A stretch of 64,000 nt of DNA from Candidatus Peribacteria bacterium (GTDB lineage: Bacteria > Patescibacteriota > Gracilibacteria > Peribacterales > Peribacteraceae), in contig VGKY01000004.1 of assembly GCA_016866875.1 (NCBI GenBank), positions 1 to 64,000 of the forward strand, in the 5' to 3' direction. The notes under the pieces are model-generated. The model was given only the letters and a program-made list of their open reading frames with translations, did no database searches and was not told where the DNA came from. Shown here piece by piece: positions 1 through 7,499 of the stretch (position 1 is the stretch's first letter; each line of letters begins with the position of its first letter). Position numbers and translations under genes: made by a program.

Positions 1-195
1 ATCGTTTCCTTCGTCCGTCGTGCACCATCGGCGGAGATCCTGAATATTGAGCTCCGTGGGCATACCACGTGCATGCTGCATGCCTGTAATGGCTCGGAGC
101 AGTTCCATATCGACTCCTTCGGCCGTCGTGCACCATCGGCGGAGATCCTGAATATTGAGCTCCGTGGGCATACCACGTCCGTTCTGCATGCCTGT
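1..195. repeat. 108-bp tandem repeat inside the edge gene
   Basis: Bases 1-87 and 109-195 are the same sequence offset by 108 bp, with 6 mismatches in 87 (positions 5, 6, 14, 71, 73 and 75 of the first copy). Bases 15-70 and 123-178 are identical. The period equals 36 codons and the repeat is in frame with the minus-strand gene. All six mismatches fall in four codons that change the encoded residue. Confidence 0.95.
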
Positions 196-504
196 GAACG
201 AAGCACGATCAGGAGATTGCGCAAACTCATCAAGAAATTCTACGCTCAATCCGCCAAAAGCAAGAATATGCTTATTACCTCTTAACGTGGCGGTCACGGC
301 TGCTGTTGTGCCGGAGCGGTAGAGAACTAAAAAAGCGCGAAAAGTAATATCGTCAATGACACTTTTTACTTGAGACTGTGCAAGGACCTCGAGCCTTTTT
401 AGAAAAGGCTCAAAACTCGCTCTTATTTTGATTTGGTTCAAATAGAATGGATCTTGCAATTTTTCGCGGAGACGATGAATCGAATGACTTGCATCTGGAG
501 TCAT
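1..504 (-). CDS. 36-residue tandem-repeat protein, N-terminal part, cut by window edge
   Basis: The frame opens at ATG 504 and stays open for 168 codons to the window edge, so the C-terminus is outside. Residues 1 to about 100 are a mainly helical non-repeated region (begins MTPDASHSIHRLREKL). From residue 104 the protein is made of 36-residue units: each starts TGMQxxRGMPTE, continues LNIQDLRRWC and ends near MELLRAI, which looks like two amphipathic helices joined by loops. The first full unit spans residues 104-139 and the second is cut at residue 168. The two differ at the xx pair (NG versus HA) and at two further residues. The start is supported by a strong promoter whose -10 ends 6 nt before the ATG. 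I do not recognise the family. An alpha-helical repeat scaffold is likely; ligand unknown. Confidence 0.75.
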   Translation of the reverse strand, partial: MTPDASHSIHRLREKLQDPFYLNQIKIRASFEPFLKRLEVLAQSQVKSVIDDITFRAFLVLYRSGTTAAVTATLRGNKHILAFGGLSVEFLDEFAQSPDRASFTGMQNGRGMPTELNIQDLRRWCTTAEGVDMELLRAITGMQHARGMPTELNIQDLRRWCTTDEGND

Positions 505-510
505 AATACT

Positions 511-539
511 ATATTAAAATACTTATTTATTACTGTCAA
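511..539 (-). promoter_or_regulatory. Promoter of the repeat-protein gene, leaderless
   Basis: TTGACA (539-534), a 17-nt spacer and TAATAT (516-511). Six nt separate the -10 from the ATG at 504, so transcription should begin at or next to the start codon. The -35 begins 2 nt from the CCA end of the tRNA-Tyr gene. Confidence 0.75.
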
Positions 540-540
540 T

Positions 541-626
541 TGGTGGGCCGGGAGGGACTCGAACCCCCGAAGGCGTAAGCCACCTGATTTACAGTCAGGC
601 GCGTTTGACCACTTCGCTACCGACCC
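541..626 (-). tRNA. tRNA-Tyr (GTA)
   Basis: An 86-nt class II tRNA. The acceptor stem GGGTCGG pairs with CCGGCCC, followed by discriminator A and an encoded CCA (543-541). The anticodon stem is CCTGA/TCAGG with loop CTGTAAA, and anticodon GTA lies at 592-590. A long variable arm and the T-arm GGGGGTTCGAGTCCCTC are present. The long arm together with the GTA anticodon identifies tyrosine. Confidence 0.95.
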
Positions 627-634
627 ACGTAGAT

Positions 635-663
635 ATCCTAATGACTCCGGAGAAAGAGAACAA
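635..663 (-). promoter_or_regulatory. Promoter of tRNA-Tyr
   Basis: TTGTTC (663-658), 17-nt spacer, TAGGAT (640-635), ending 8 nt before the mature tRNA 5' end. Confidence 0.55.
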
Positions 664-886
664 AGGTGAGTACTCGCCCGCCGAAGGAGGGCCGACCCAC
701 CAACATATAGTAATGGCTGAGAGAGCAGAGAACAAAGACAAGTGGTCATTTTCTCGATGTATGGATACTCCTGCGACATACAGTTTTACACCAAGAAGAT
801 GCCTATGGCGCTAGGCTGTAGACATAGTGGCAATACCAAGGGAACGAATGGCGATCCACGACATTGAGCGCATTTTCGGCTGGTGT
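664..886. other. Intergenic, no gene seen
   Basis: About 220 bp between the tRNA-Tyr promoter and the end of the exporter operon. No frame with a convincing protein and no RNA fold that I can name. Confidence 0.5.
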
Positions 887-2101
887 TCACTCGTACCGCA
901 GCGCCTCGATGGGATCGAGCCGTGCCGCCTTTGAAGCCGGGTAGACGCCGAAGAGAAGACCAGTGCCTACGGCCATGCAGATAGCAGCAACGAGGGCAAA
1001 GGGGGAGAGAATGAAGTGAAACTCGCCGAGGATGCGATCGGCGATGCGCGACAGGATCCACCCCGTCCCCGCACCGAGAACCAAGCCTACAAGTGCTCCG
1101 CCGCAGGTGAGCGCGAGAGCCTCGGTGAGGAACTGGATGAGGATGTCTCTGGGTCTCGCCCCGAGAGCCTTACGGAGGCCGATTTCCTGCGTACGCTCAC
1201 TCACCGTGACGAGCATGATGTTCATGATGCCAATACCCCCGACGAGGAGCGAGATGCCGGCAATGAGCGCGAGAAATACGGTAAGCCCAAGCGTGACGCT
1301 ACTGATGATCGACGTCACCTGCTCAGCAGAACGCGCGATGAAGTCGTCGAGATCCGGGTCATCCTGGGAGTTATCGATACGATGTCGTGTACGCAGAAGT
1401 TCTGTGATGTCGCGCTTGGCAATATCAGAGTCCCCGACGGTCTTGAGCGTGATATAACTGACGTGGCGCTGGCCGGTCATGCTGCGGGCCGTTGCAAACG
1501 GGATGAAGACCGGCTTGTCGAGATCGGAAAGGAGAAGCGATCCAGCACTTTTCAGAGTTCCCACGACGGTGAAGCTCTCCTCCCCAATAACGATGCGTTG
1601 ACCGATGGGATCGCGGTTGCCGAAGAGATCGAGCGCTGTCTGGTACGCCGCGACGACGCTACGCTGTGCGCCCCGCTCGTCTGACTCATCGAGAAGGCGG
1701 CCGCTTGCAAGCTTCATTCCGTAATTGCCGAAAATATCACTCGTAGCGCCGAAGACCATCGGGGTCATGTCCTCACGCCCATAGTGCACGGACCTGTTTA
1801 CGATGATAACCGGAACGACGCGCTCCACGCTCGACAGGCGCTTGATGCGTTCGTAGTCCTCGATCGTCAGGCTCTCGAGATTTCCCCCAAATTTCTCGAA
1901 TCCTTTGGGGATGACATCCATGGTGTTGCTCCCAAACGAATTGATCTGATCGAGGATGTAGCCCTGGAAGCTCTTGCCGGTACTTATCATAAGAACGACA
2001 GAAGCCACGCCGATGACAATGCCAAGTATAGTGAGGCTCGTCCGCTTCGCATTGCTGGAGATGCTCTTGGTCGCCGACTGAATAATATCTTTCGTATTCA
2101 C
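887..2101 (-). CDS. MacB-like ABC transporter permease (FtsX domain), second copy
   Basis: 404 aa starting at GTG 2101. It has the MacB layout: one N-terminal membrane helix (about residues 20-42, TSLTILGIVIGVASVV), a large extracytoplasmic domain (about 45-270), then three C-terminal helices of the FtsX fold. The signature GGIGIMNIMLVTVSER, followed by EIGLRKALGAR, is intact. It is the last gene of a four-gene operon (adaptor, ATPase, permease, permease) and lies 40 bp after a paralogous permease. The two permeases probably form a heterodimer served by the single ATPase. This layout is known for exporters of peptides, lipids or drugs; the substrate here cannot be told from sequence. Confidence 0.9.
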   Translation of the reverse strand: MNTKDIIQSATKSISSNAKRTSLTILGIVIGVASVVLMISTGKSFQGYILDQINSFGSNTMDVIPKGFEKFGGNLESLTIEDYERIKRLSSVERVVPVIIVNRSVHYGREDMTPMVFGATSDIFGNYGMKLASGRLLDESDERGAQRSVVAAYQTALDLFGNRDPIGQRIVIGEESFTVVGTLKSAGSLLLSDLDKPVFIPFATARSMTGQRHVSYITLKTVGDSDIAKRDITELLRTRHRIDNSQDDPDLDDFIARSAEQVTSIISSVTLGLTVFLALIAGISLLVGGIGIMNIMLVTVSERTQEIGLRKALGARPRDILIQFLTEALALTCGGALVGLVLGAGTGWILSRIADRILGEFHFILSPFALVAAICMAVGTGLLFGVYPASKAARLDPIEALRYE

Positions 2102-2141
2102 GGTGAGCCGTTCAAGAAAGTAAAATAGTTGATCACTTTAT

Positions 2142-3371
2142 TTACTCATATCGAAGAGATTCAACAGGATCAAGCTGGGCAGCCTTGCATGCAGGGCTCA
2201 TGCCGAATACCACACCGGTGATCAGAGACATGCCTGCGGCCGCCAGGAGTGCGTAAGCGGAGATGGCAAAGGTGTAGGTAGGGAGATACCCAGAGACAAT
2301 CCGGGAGATCAGATACGCGAGAGTCAGTCCCCCCAGAGCACCAATGACCCCCCCGATGAACGTGAGTGCGACGCTCTCTAAGAGGAACTGCAGGAGAATA
2401 TCCGTCGTGCGTGCCCCTAGAGCTTTACGCAGACCAATCTCCCGGGTCCGCTCGCTCACGGTCACGAGCATGATGTTCATGATGCCGATGCCTCCGACGA
2501 TGAGCGAAATCGCGGCAACCGTAGTGATGAAGAGGGTCAGCCCCAGAGACACGGAGCTTAAGATGACATTTGCCTGCTGTGAGGAACGTACGATGAAATC
2601 GTCTTTCTTCGGGTCATCGTCGGGATTATCGATGGAATGCCTCTGACGCAGGAGCGCCTTCACGTCGGTGAATGCGAGATCGAAGGATCCTGTGGAGAGC
2701 ATCGTAATGTAGTTGGCATACTTTTGACCTGTGACTGCCCGCGCATGCGAGAGAGGAACGTAGACACGATCATCAACGTTCTGGAAAAACTGCGATCCAA
2801 GGGGCTTGGTCACGCCTACGACCGTCAGCGAGCGATCGCCGACCGTCACCTCGCGACCGAGTGGCGAAACATCACCGAAAAGATCCGCTGCAGCATCCGG
2901 TCCGAGAACGGCAACGCGCGCTGTGCGGTCTTCGTCCTCGCGATCAATCAATCTTCCCTCCTCTGCAGCAATCTTCTGATTGGAGAAGAAGTTGGGATCC
3001 ACTCCAAGGACCTGGGGGGCAGCCGTTTCTCGTCCAAATTCCACTGATCCTGGAAGAAAAACGATAGGAGCGATCGATGTCACAGTTGTGAGACGTTCCA
3101 GACGCTCGATATCCTCAAAGGTCAGGCTATCGTGGCCGGAGAGGACTTGGCTCACATTCCCCTCTTGTTCGTTGCCGGGAAAGATCACCATGCTTCTGCT
3201 GCCGAGGGAGGAGATCTGACCCAAGATGAGGAGCTCCATACTCTCACCGACGGAACTCATGAGGATCACTGCACCTACGCCAATCGTTATCCCCAGCATC
3301 GTCAGCGCTGATCGAACGATGTTGCGCCAGAGAGAGCGACCCGCCTGCAAGAAAACATCGAATGTTCTCAT
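2142..3371 (-). CDS. MacB-like ABC transporter permease (FtsX domain), first copy
   Basis: The frame is open further upstream, but that part overlaps the ATPase gene. ATG 3371, giving MRTFDVFLQAGRSLWRN and 409 aa, puts a normal N-terminal helix (SALTMLGITIGVGAVILMSS) in the right place and starts 5 bp after the ATPase stop. A large external domain is followed by three C-terminal helices containing GGIGIMNIMLVTVSER, as in the downstream paralogue. No Shine-Dalgarno sequence is visible, so translation is probably coupled to the ATPase gene. Expected role: membrane half of a MacB-type exporter that couples ATP hydrolysis to movements of its external domain. Confidence 0.9.
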   Translation of the reverse strand: MRTFDVFLQAGRSLWRNIVRSALTMLGITIGVGAVILMSSVGESMELLILGQISSLGSRSMVIFPGNEQEGNVSQVLSGHDSLTFEDIERLERLTTVTSIAPIVFLPGSVEFGRETAAPQVLGVDPNFFSNQKIAAEEGRLIDREDEDRTARVAVLGPDAAADLFGDVSPLGREVTVGDRSLTVVGVTKPLGSQFFQNVDDRVYVPLSHARAVTGQKYANYITMLSTGSFDLAFTDVKALLRQRHSIDNPDDDPKKDDFIVRSSQQANVILSSVSLGLTLFITTVAAISLIVGGIGIMNIMLVTVSERTREIGLRKALGARTTDILLQFLLESVALTFIGGVIGALGGLTLAYLISRIVSGYLPTYTFAISAYALLAAAGMSLITGVVFGMSPACKAAQLDPVESLRYE

Positions 3372-3375
3372 GGCT

Positions 3376-4140
3376 CTACTTAAGGGAAGTGAGCCCGCTC
3401 GATGATCGTCTGCTGTGGCTGCGGCTGTCGGAAGCGATGCGGCCGTCGAGGATGTGGACGATACGATCGGCAAACTCTGCCGTGGAACGCTCATGAGTCA
3501 CCAGGATAATGGTATGTCCCGAGGCATGCAGCTTCTCGAGAGCGCCCATGACCTGAATTCCGGAAACGGAGTCCAAGTTTCCGGTTGGCTCATCTGCAAA
3601 GATCACCTGCGGCTCCGTCACGAGGGAGCGCGCTATAGCAGTACGCTGCTTCTGGCCACCGGAGAGCTGACTGGTGAGAAAGTTCGTTCGCTCGAAAAGA
3701 CCAACGGCATTAATCGCAGCCTGCGCACGATGCTGTCGCTCCGCAGAGGGAATAGTCGGGTGGTAGAGCAATGGGAGCATAACGTTCTCGAGCACCGTGG
3801 CCCTGGGCAAGAGGTGAAACGCCTGAAAGACGAAGCTGACTTTGGTCGCGCGGATGATCGCAAGCTCGTCGTCCGTTCTGCCCGCTGTATCCTTGCCGAG
3901 AAAACGGTATTTTCCGTGCGTGGGACGGTCGAGAAACCCGAGAATGTGCATGAGCGTGGATTTACCCGATCCGGACGGGCCCATAATCGCCATGAATTCG
4001 CCGGACTGAACCCGAAGATCGATGTCGAAGAGCACGGGCGTCTCCACGGCATCATTTACATACACTTTCGAAAGCTTTGTGACCTCTATGAGCGGAGTAC
4101 GGGATGCAGCGCGCGGTGACTTGGTGTGTGCACTGGGCAT
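3376..4140 (-). CDS. ABC transporter ATPase of MacB/LolD type
   Basis: 254 aa from ATG 4140; a TTG two codons upstream is an alternative. Walker [11 protein letters not shown]-loop region [15 protein letters not shown] signature LSGGQKQR and Walker [14 protein letters not shown] are complete, and the H-loop histidine is in LVTHE. The D-loop form GNLDS and the short length are typical of the LolD/MacB/FtsE group. It sits between the adaptor gene (18 bp upstream) and two permease genes, all transcribed together, so it should energise that exporter. Unlike E. coli MacB, the ATPase is a separate polypeptide from the permease. Confidence 0.95.
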   Translation of the reverse strand: MPSAHTKSPRAASRTPLIEVTKLSKVYVNDAVETPVLFDIDLRVQSGEFMAIMGPSGSGKSTLMHILGFLDRPTHGKYRFLGKDTAGRTDDELAIIRATKVSFVFQAFHLLPRATVLENVMLPLLYHPTIPSAERQHRAQAAINAVGLFERTNFLTSQLSGGQKQRTAIARSLVTEPQVIFADEPTGNLDSVSGIQVMGALEKLHASGHTIILVTHERSTAEFADRIVHILDGRIASDSRSHSRRSSSGLTSLK

Positions 4141-4157
4141 GTACAAAAAAGGAAGGA

Positions 4158-5957
4158 CTACTCTCGGATGAGCACAACCACGGTATCACCTTCGGCAACC
4201 CCTTCAACCTCAATCTCCCCTTGAGACCCCTCCATACCGGTTGTGACGGGTACTTCATCGATAGCATCGTTGCGCAAAATCCGCAGAAGACGTGATCCAT
4301 CGCTACGGTCGATGACCGCACGACGAGGTACGGAAAGGACATTACCCCGCACGCCCGTGACGATCTCGACATCGCCCGTCATGCCAACGCGCAGATCCTC
4401 GCGTAGGGCAACGAAATCCAATTTCACCCGGTACTTCGGCACACCATCGCGATCGGTGGCTGCTTCATCAATCTCCGAGAGAAGGAGCGGATCAAATTGA
4501 GAGGGAAATGCGTCCAGCTCGATGCTGCCCGACTGCGCAAGGGCGATGAGGGGAACGTCCACTTCAGCAAGGTAGGTCTCGATGCGATAGGGTGCAACCC
4601 CAAGCATCGTGATCGCCGGACCCGTCGGCAGAGCTTCCCCCTGCTTCACGAGAATCTTCGTGACGATACCGTCGACGGGTGCGAGGAGCTGGGTATCGCC
4701 ATACGCCGCGCGTGCGCGCTGCAACCGAGCAGCCTGCTCAGCAACACGTGCGCGACCCGCGGCGATATCCTGAGGACGTGCACCCGCACGCTTGAGGGCG
4801 AGCTGAGCGCTTGCGATCTGAACTGACGCTTCGAAAGTCGTAATGTCGATTCGGGCACGATCAGCATCACCTTGGGATACCGCCAGTGCGGATTCCTCTG
4901 TGCTGAGCTGCGTTCGGTACGAAGCAGAATCGTCCCGCAGCTCATTGATCGCACTATCAAGCGCACTCACCGCTGCCTGCACAGAAGCGCGCTCCGCGGC
5001 GAGTGTGTCGCTTTGGGTATCGCGGACGGATACGGAAAATGTCGTGGTGATGGGCAAGCTCAGGAGGAAGTCACTGGCCTGCTGAAGCACCTTAGCCACT
5101 GCTTCCACGGCAACACGAGCTGTCGAGAGATCGACGAGCGCCTCTTCGAAATCAGCAGAAACCGCTGTGGAGGAAAGTGCACTCGAGAGCGCTGTGGTGA
5201 CATTACGCTGCCGCGTTTTGAGATCGGCGTATTCGGATGGAACGAATTTCTGGATGACATCGGATACCACGATCGATTCAAAGACGTCGTCGATGCTCTT
5301 CAGTGCGGTCCGCGCATCGATGATCTGCTCTGAAGCTGTGCTCCCGACAGCAGCAATGGTACCGCTGAGAGAGATATCCGCTTGGCTTTGAAGCGACTGC
5401 AGTTTACGCTCTGAGGCCTCGAGTTTGCGCTGCGCGGTTTGCAGAGACGTTTGAGCGACCGCAAGGGAAGCGCGCTTTGCCGCAAGCTCCGCCTCGGCAA
5501 TGAGGATGTCCTCCGGTCGCGTACCCTCGATGAGAGCAGACAGATCTGCCTGCGCAGACTGCAGAGCAGCACTAGCCGAAGCAACGTCTGCACTGAGCGT
5601 TCCCCCGCGCAGAGCCGCCAAGCGCTGGCCCGCCTTCACGACATTACCCTCCCGCACGAGAACCTCAGAGACGATGCCGGTCACCGGAAATTGGAGCGAG
5701 AGATCGCGCTCGGAGATCACCGTACCGACCGCCTCAACCGTACGGACGATATCCCCGCGTTGTACCTCCGCCGTCACGTACTCCGGAGCCTGAGGACGCG
5801 TGATTGCAAAGACAATGAAGCTAAGCATTGCAACAAAGAAGAGTATGCCTCCGGTCCAGTAAGGATGCGTACGACAGAAACGTGGCCAGGGAAGCCTTCG
5901 CACGAGCTTCAAGGGGTATCGAAGGAAGTTCAGAAGAGTAGTGAGAGGGTTGCGCAT
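4158..5957 (-). CDS. MacA/HlyD-family membrane fusion (adaptor) protein
   Basis: 599 aa, longer than a usual MacA (about 370). A single membrane anchor lies near residues 35-55 (GGILFFVAMLSFIVFAI). It is followed by the first half of a lipoyl/barrel-sandwich domain (VEAVGTVISERDLSLQF), a long Ala/Gln-rich coiled coil, the second lipoyl half (LLAPVDGIVTKILVKQGEAL) and beta-barrel and membrane-proximal domains to the end. The extra length is in the hairpin (about residues 120-430), which carries an additional helical insert. First gene of the exporter operon. In a cell without an outer membrane it would act between the permeases and the cell wall or S-layer. Confidence 0.9.
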   Translation of the reverse strand: MRNPLTTLLNFLRYPLKLVRRLPWPRFCRTHPYWTGGILFFVAMLSFIVFAITRPQAPEYVTAEVQRGDIVRTVEAVGTVISERDLSLQFPVTGIVSEVLVREGNVVKAGQRLAALRGGTLSADVASASAALQSAQADLSALIEGTRPEDILIAEAELAAKRASLAVAQTSLQTAQRKLEASERKLQSLQSQADISLSGTIAAVGSTASEQIIDARTALKSIDDVFESIVVSDVIQKFVPSEYADLKTRQRNVTTALSSALSSTAVSADFEEALVDLSTARVAVEAVAKVLQQASDFLLSLPITTTFSVSVRDTQSDTLAAERASVQAAVSALDSAINELRDDSASYRTQLSTEESALAVSQGDADRARIDITTFEASVQIASAQLALKRAGARPQDIAAGRARVAEQAARLQRARAAYGDTQLLAPVDGIVTKILVKQGEALPTGPAITMLGVAPYRIETYLAEVDVPLIALAQSGSIELDAFPSQFDPLLLSEIDEAATDRDGVPKYRVKLDFVALREDLRVGMTGDVEIVTGVRGNVLSVPRRAVIDRSDGSRLLRILRNDAIDEVPVTTGMEGSQGEIEVEGVAEGDTVVVLIRE

Positions 5958-5969
5958 GACAATATAGTT

Positions 5970-5997
5970 ATTATACCATATTTGCTAATAAAATCAA
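5970..5997 (-). promoter_or_regulatory. Promoter of the exporter operon
   Basis: TTGATT (5997-5992), 16-nt spacer and an extended -10 TGGTATAAT (5978-5970), ending 12 nt before the ATG at 5957. The predicted 5' leader is only a few nt. Confidence 0.7.
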
Positions 5998-6009
5998 TAT
6001 TACCGCACG

Positions 6010-6873
6010 CTATACGCAATGGGCGTTTTTTTTCGATGCATACCCCTGCAGGCACTCCGCAACTCGCTGCTCGGCTGTCGGTAGGGAGATGCCCACAGAC
6101 GCGAGTTTTGCCGTCGAAAGGGCGCAATTACTTCGGGCGGCCTTGGTGAGCGTGAGAGCCTCTGTCTCCGTCATCGGCGTGCACACATGATCCCTATCAA
6201 CGATATCCATGTACATCTGCATGATCCGATAGAGCGAAATGGGACCCGGGTTTACGACGTTCCAGATTCCCGTCTCCCGAAGTTCGATGAGCTTCTCCGT
6301 AGCTGTGAGGAAATCGGGAATGTAGGTGAGGGAGTTGGGTATATCGATGACCCGGGAGAAGCGTGGAAGCTTGCTGAGGAGATTTTTAGGATTGTTACCG
6401 AGCTCAAATGGCATACGGATCCTCAGCATCAGGATGCCGCCTCGCCCCTCATGCGACGGGGCGAAATCGTTGAGCATCTGTTCCACCCATTGCTTGGTGC
6501 GCGAGTAGTAGCTCCCCTGAAAATTCGGCGCATCTTTCTCGGAGAAACCTGCCCCCCCATTGTCGCCGGTATAGATGCACCCTGATCCAATCTGCACCAT
6601 ATACACCCCTCGCTTGCGGCACTCCTGCGCAAGGATGAGCGGCCCGAGGACATTACTGCGAAAGGTCTCCTCCTTATGATCCTCGCACCAGTCCACATTT
6701 GGCGTTCCTGTTTTTCCCACAGCATTGATGACGACATCGGGCATCGCTGCATCGAGGGCTGAGGCAACCGCAGCGCAGTCAGCGATATCCGCGCTAGACA
6801 CCTGCGCATCGGGAAACTGCCGGAGAAGATGCCCGCCGATATAGCCGCGCGGGCCGAAGAGGAGCACAGACAC
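6010..6873 (-). CDS. NAD(P)-dependent epimerase/reductase, RmlD-like
   Basis: 287 aa from GTG 6873; TATAGT (6885-6880) ends 6 nt before this GTG, so the longer upstream frame is not needed. The N-terminal Rossmann motif is GPRGYIGGHL. NAVGKTGTPNVDW and a YxxxK catalytic pair (SYYSRTK) place it in the extended short-chain dehydrogenase group, closest in style to dTDP-4-dehydrorhamnose reductase. GCIYTGDNGG corresponds to the usual S/T of the catalytic triad. At 287 aa it is normal for RmlD-type enzymes. No other sugar-nucleotide genes are adjacent, so the exact substrate is open. It diverges from the gene at 6938. Confidence 0.8.
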   Translation of the reverse strand: MSVLLFGPRGYIGGHLLRQFPDAQVSSADIADCAAVASALDAAMPDVVINAVGKTGTPNVDWCEDHKEETFRSNVLGPLILAQECRKRGVYMVQIGSGCIYTGDNGGAGFSEKDAPNFQGSYYSRTKQWVEQMLNDFAPSHEGRGGILMLRIRMPFELGNNPKNLLSKLPRFSRVIDIPNSLTYIPDFLTATEKLIELRETGIWNVVNPGPISLYRIMQMYMDIVDRDHVCTPMTETEALTLTKAARSNCALSTAKLASVGISLPTAEQRVAECLQGYASKKNAHCV

Positions 6874-6879
6874 GGACGT

Positions 6880-6885
6880 ACTATA
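6880..6885 (-). promoter_or_regulatory. -10 element of the epimerase gene, leaderless
   Basis: TATAGT ends 6 nt before GTG 6873. No convincing -35 seen. Confidence 0.5.
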
Positions 6886-6937
6886 GCCAAATCCCCGACT
6901 GAGAACAGGACATGACCCACATTTTGCTTGCATTGAA

Positions 6938-7450
6938 ATGTTCCATGCATACGCTCTTGCCGTGGCCATCAATGCCGCACACGATCCTCCACCGAGCGAG
7001 AGCGCATTGCCGGAAGCGAAGCGCATATTTGAGGAGCTGTGCATGAGACTCCTCGAGAATCGCCTCATCTTATCCCGCAGGGACTACATGCACGGGGATA
7101 AGCACTACAGGCTTGTGACCAACAAGGAGAACGACCTCAAAGACGCCGTCACCTTAGCCAGTATCTACCCTCTCGAGCAGATCCAGGAAATGCAGATCGC
7201 TGGCAACGAGCTACTCAGGGAATACGGAAAAGCATTGAAGGAGTACCGCACCACCGTGCGCCGCCACCAGCGATGCTGGAAGAGTCTTGTCTGTAGCATC
7301 CTCGCACCATTCATCGTCCAATGTCGCGCGATGGCGGATAGGGAAATGCAGGAAAACCAGATGAAGCAACTCCTCCCCGCTCGGTGCTTCCGGATGCTGG
7401 AAATCCTCGATATAGCGGAGGGCAGGCTGAAGGATGCAGTAGGAGCATGA
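6938..7450 (+). CDS. Hypothetical helical protein
   Basis: 170 aa, not recognised. Predominantly helical and charged, with a heptad-like central part (EIQEMQ region through LKEYRTTVRRHQR) and no signal peptide or membrane segment that stands out. It starts 64 bp from the divergent epimerase gene and ends 49 bp before ftsK on the same strand. No clear promoter or Shine-Dalgarno sequence lies before ATG 6938. The normal amino-acid composition and lack of overlap with another gene favour a real gene. Confidence 0.55.
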   Translation: MFHAYALAVAINAAHDPPPSESALPEAKRIFEELCMRLLENRLILSRRDYMHGDKHYRLVTNKENDLKDAVTLASIYPLEQIQEMQIAGNELLREYGKALKEYRTTVRRHQRCWKSLVCSILAPFIVQCRAMADREMQENQMKQLLPARCFRMLEILDIAEGRLKDAVGA

Positions 7451-7487
7451 GAGATCGGCAGCCCTAGCAGGAGCAACGGACGCGACC

Positions 7488-7493
7488 TATACT
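7488..7493 (+). promoter_or_regulatory. -10 element of ftsK, leaderless
   Basis: TATACT ends 6 nt before GTG 7500. The -35 is weak. Confidence 0.5.
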
Positions 7494-7499
7494 ACCCCT

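Noticed and set aside
1-195. CRISPR-like repeat array
   Set aside because: The period is 108 bp with no short repeat/spacer structure, and the unit equals 36 codons of an open minus-strand frame.
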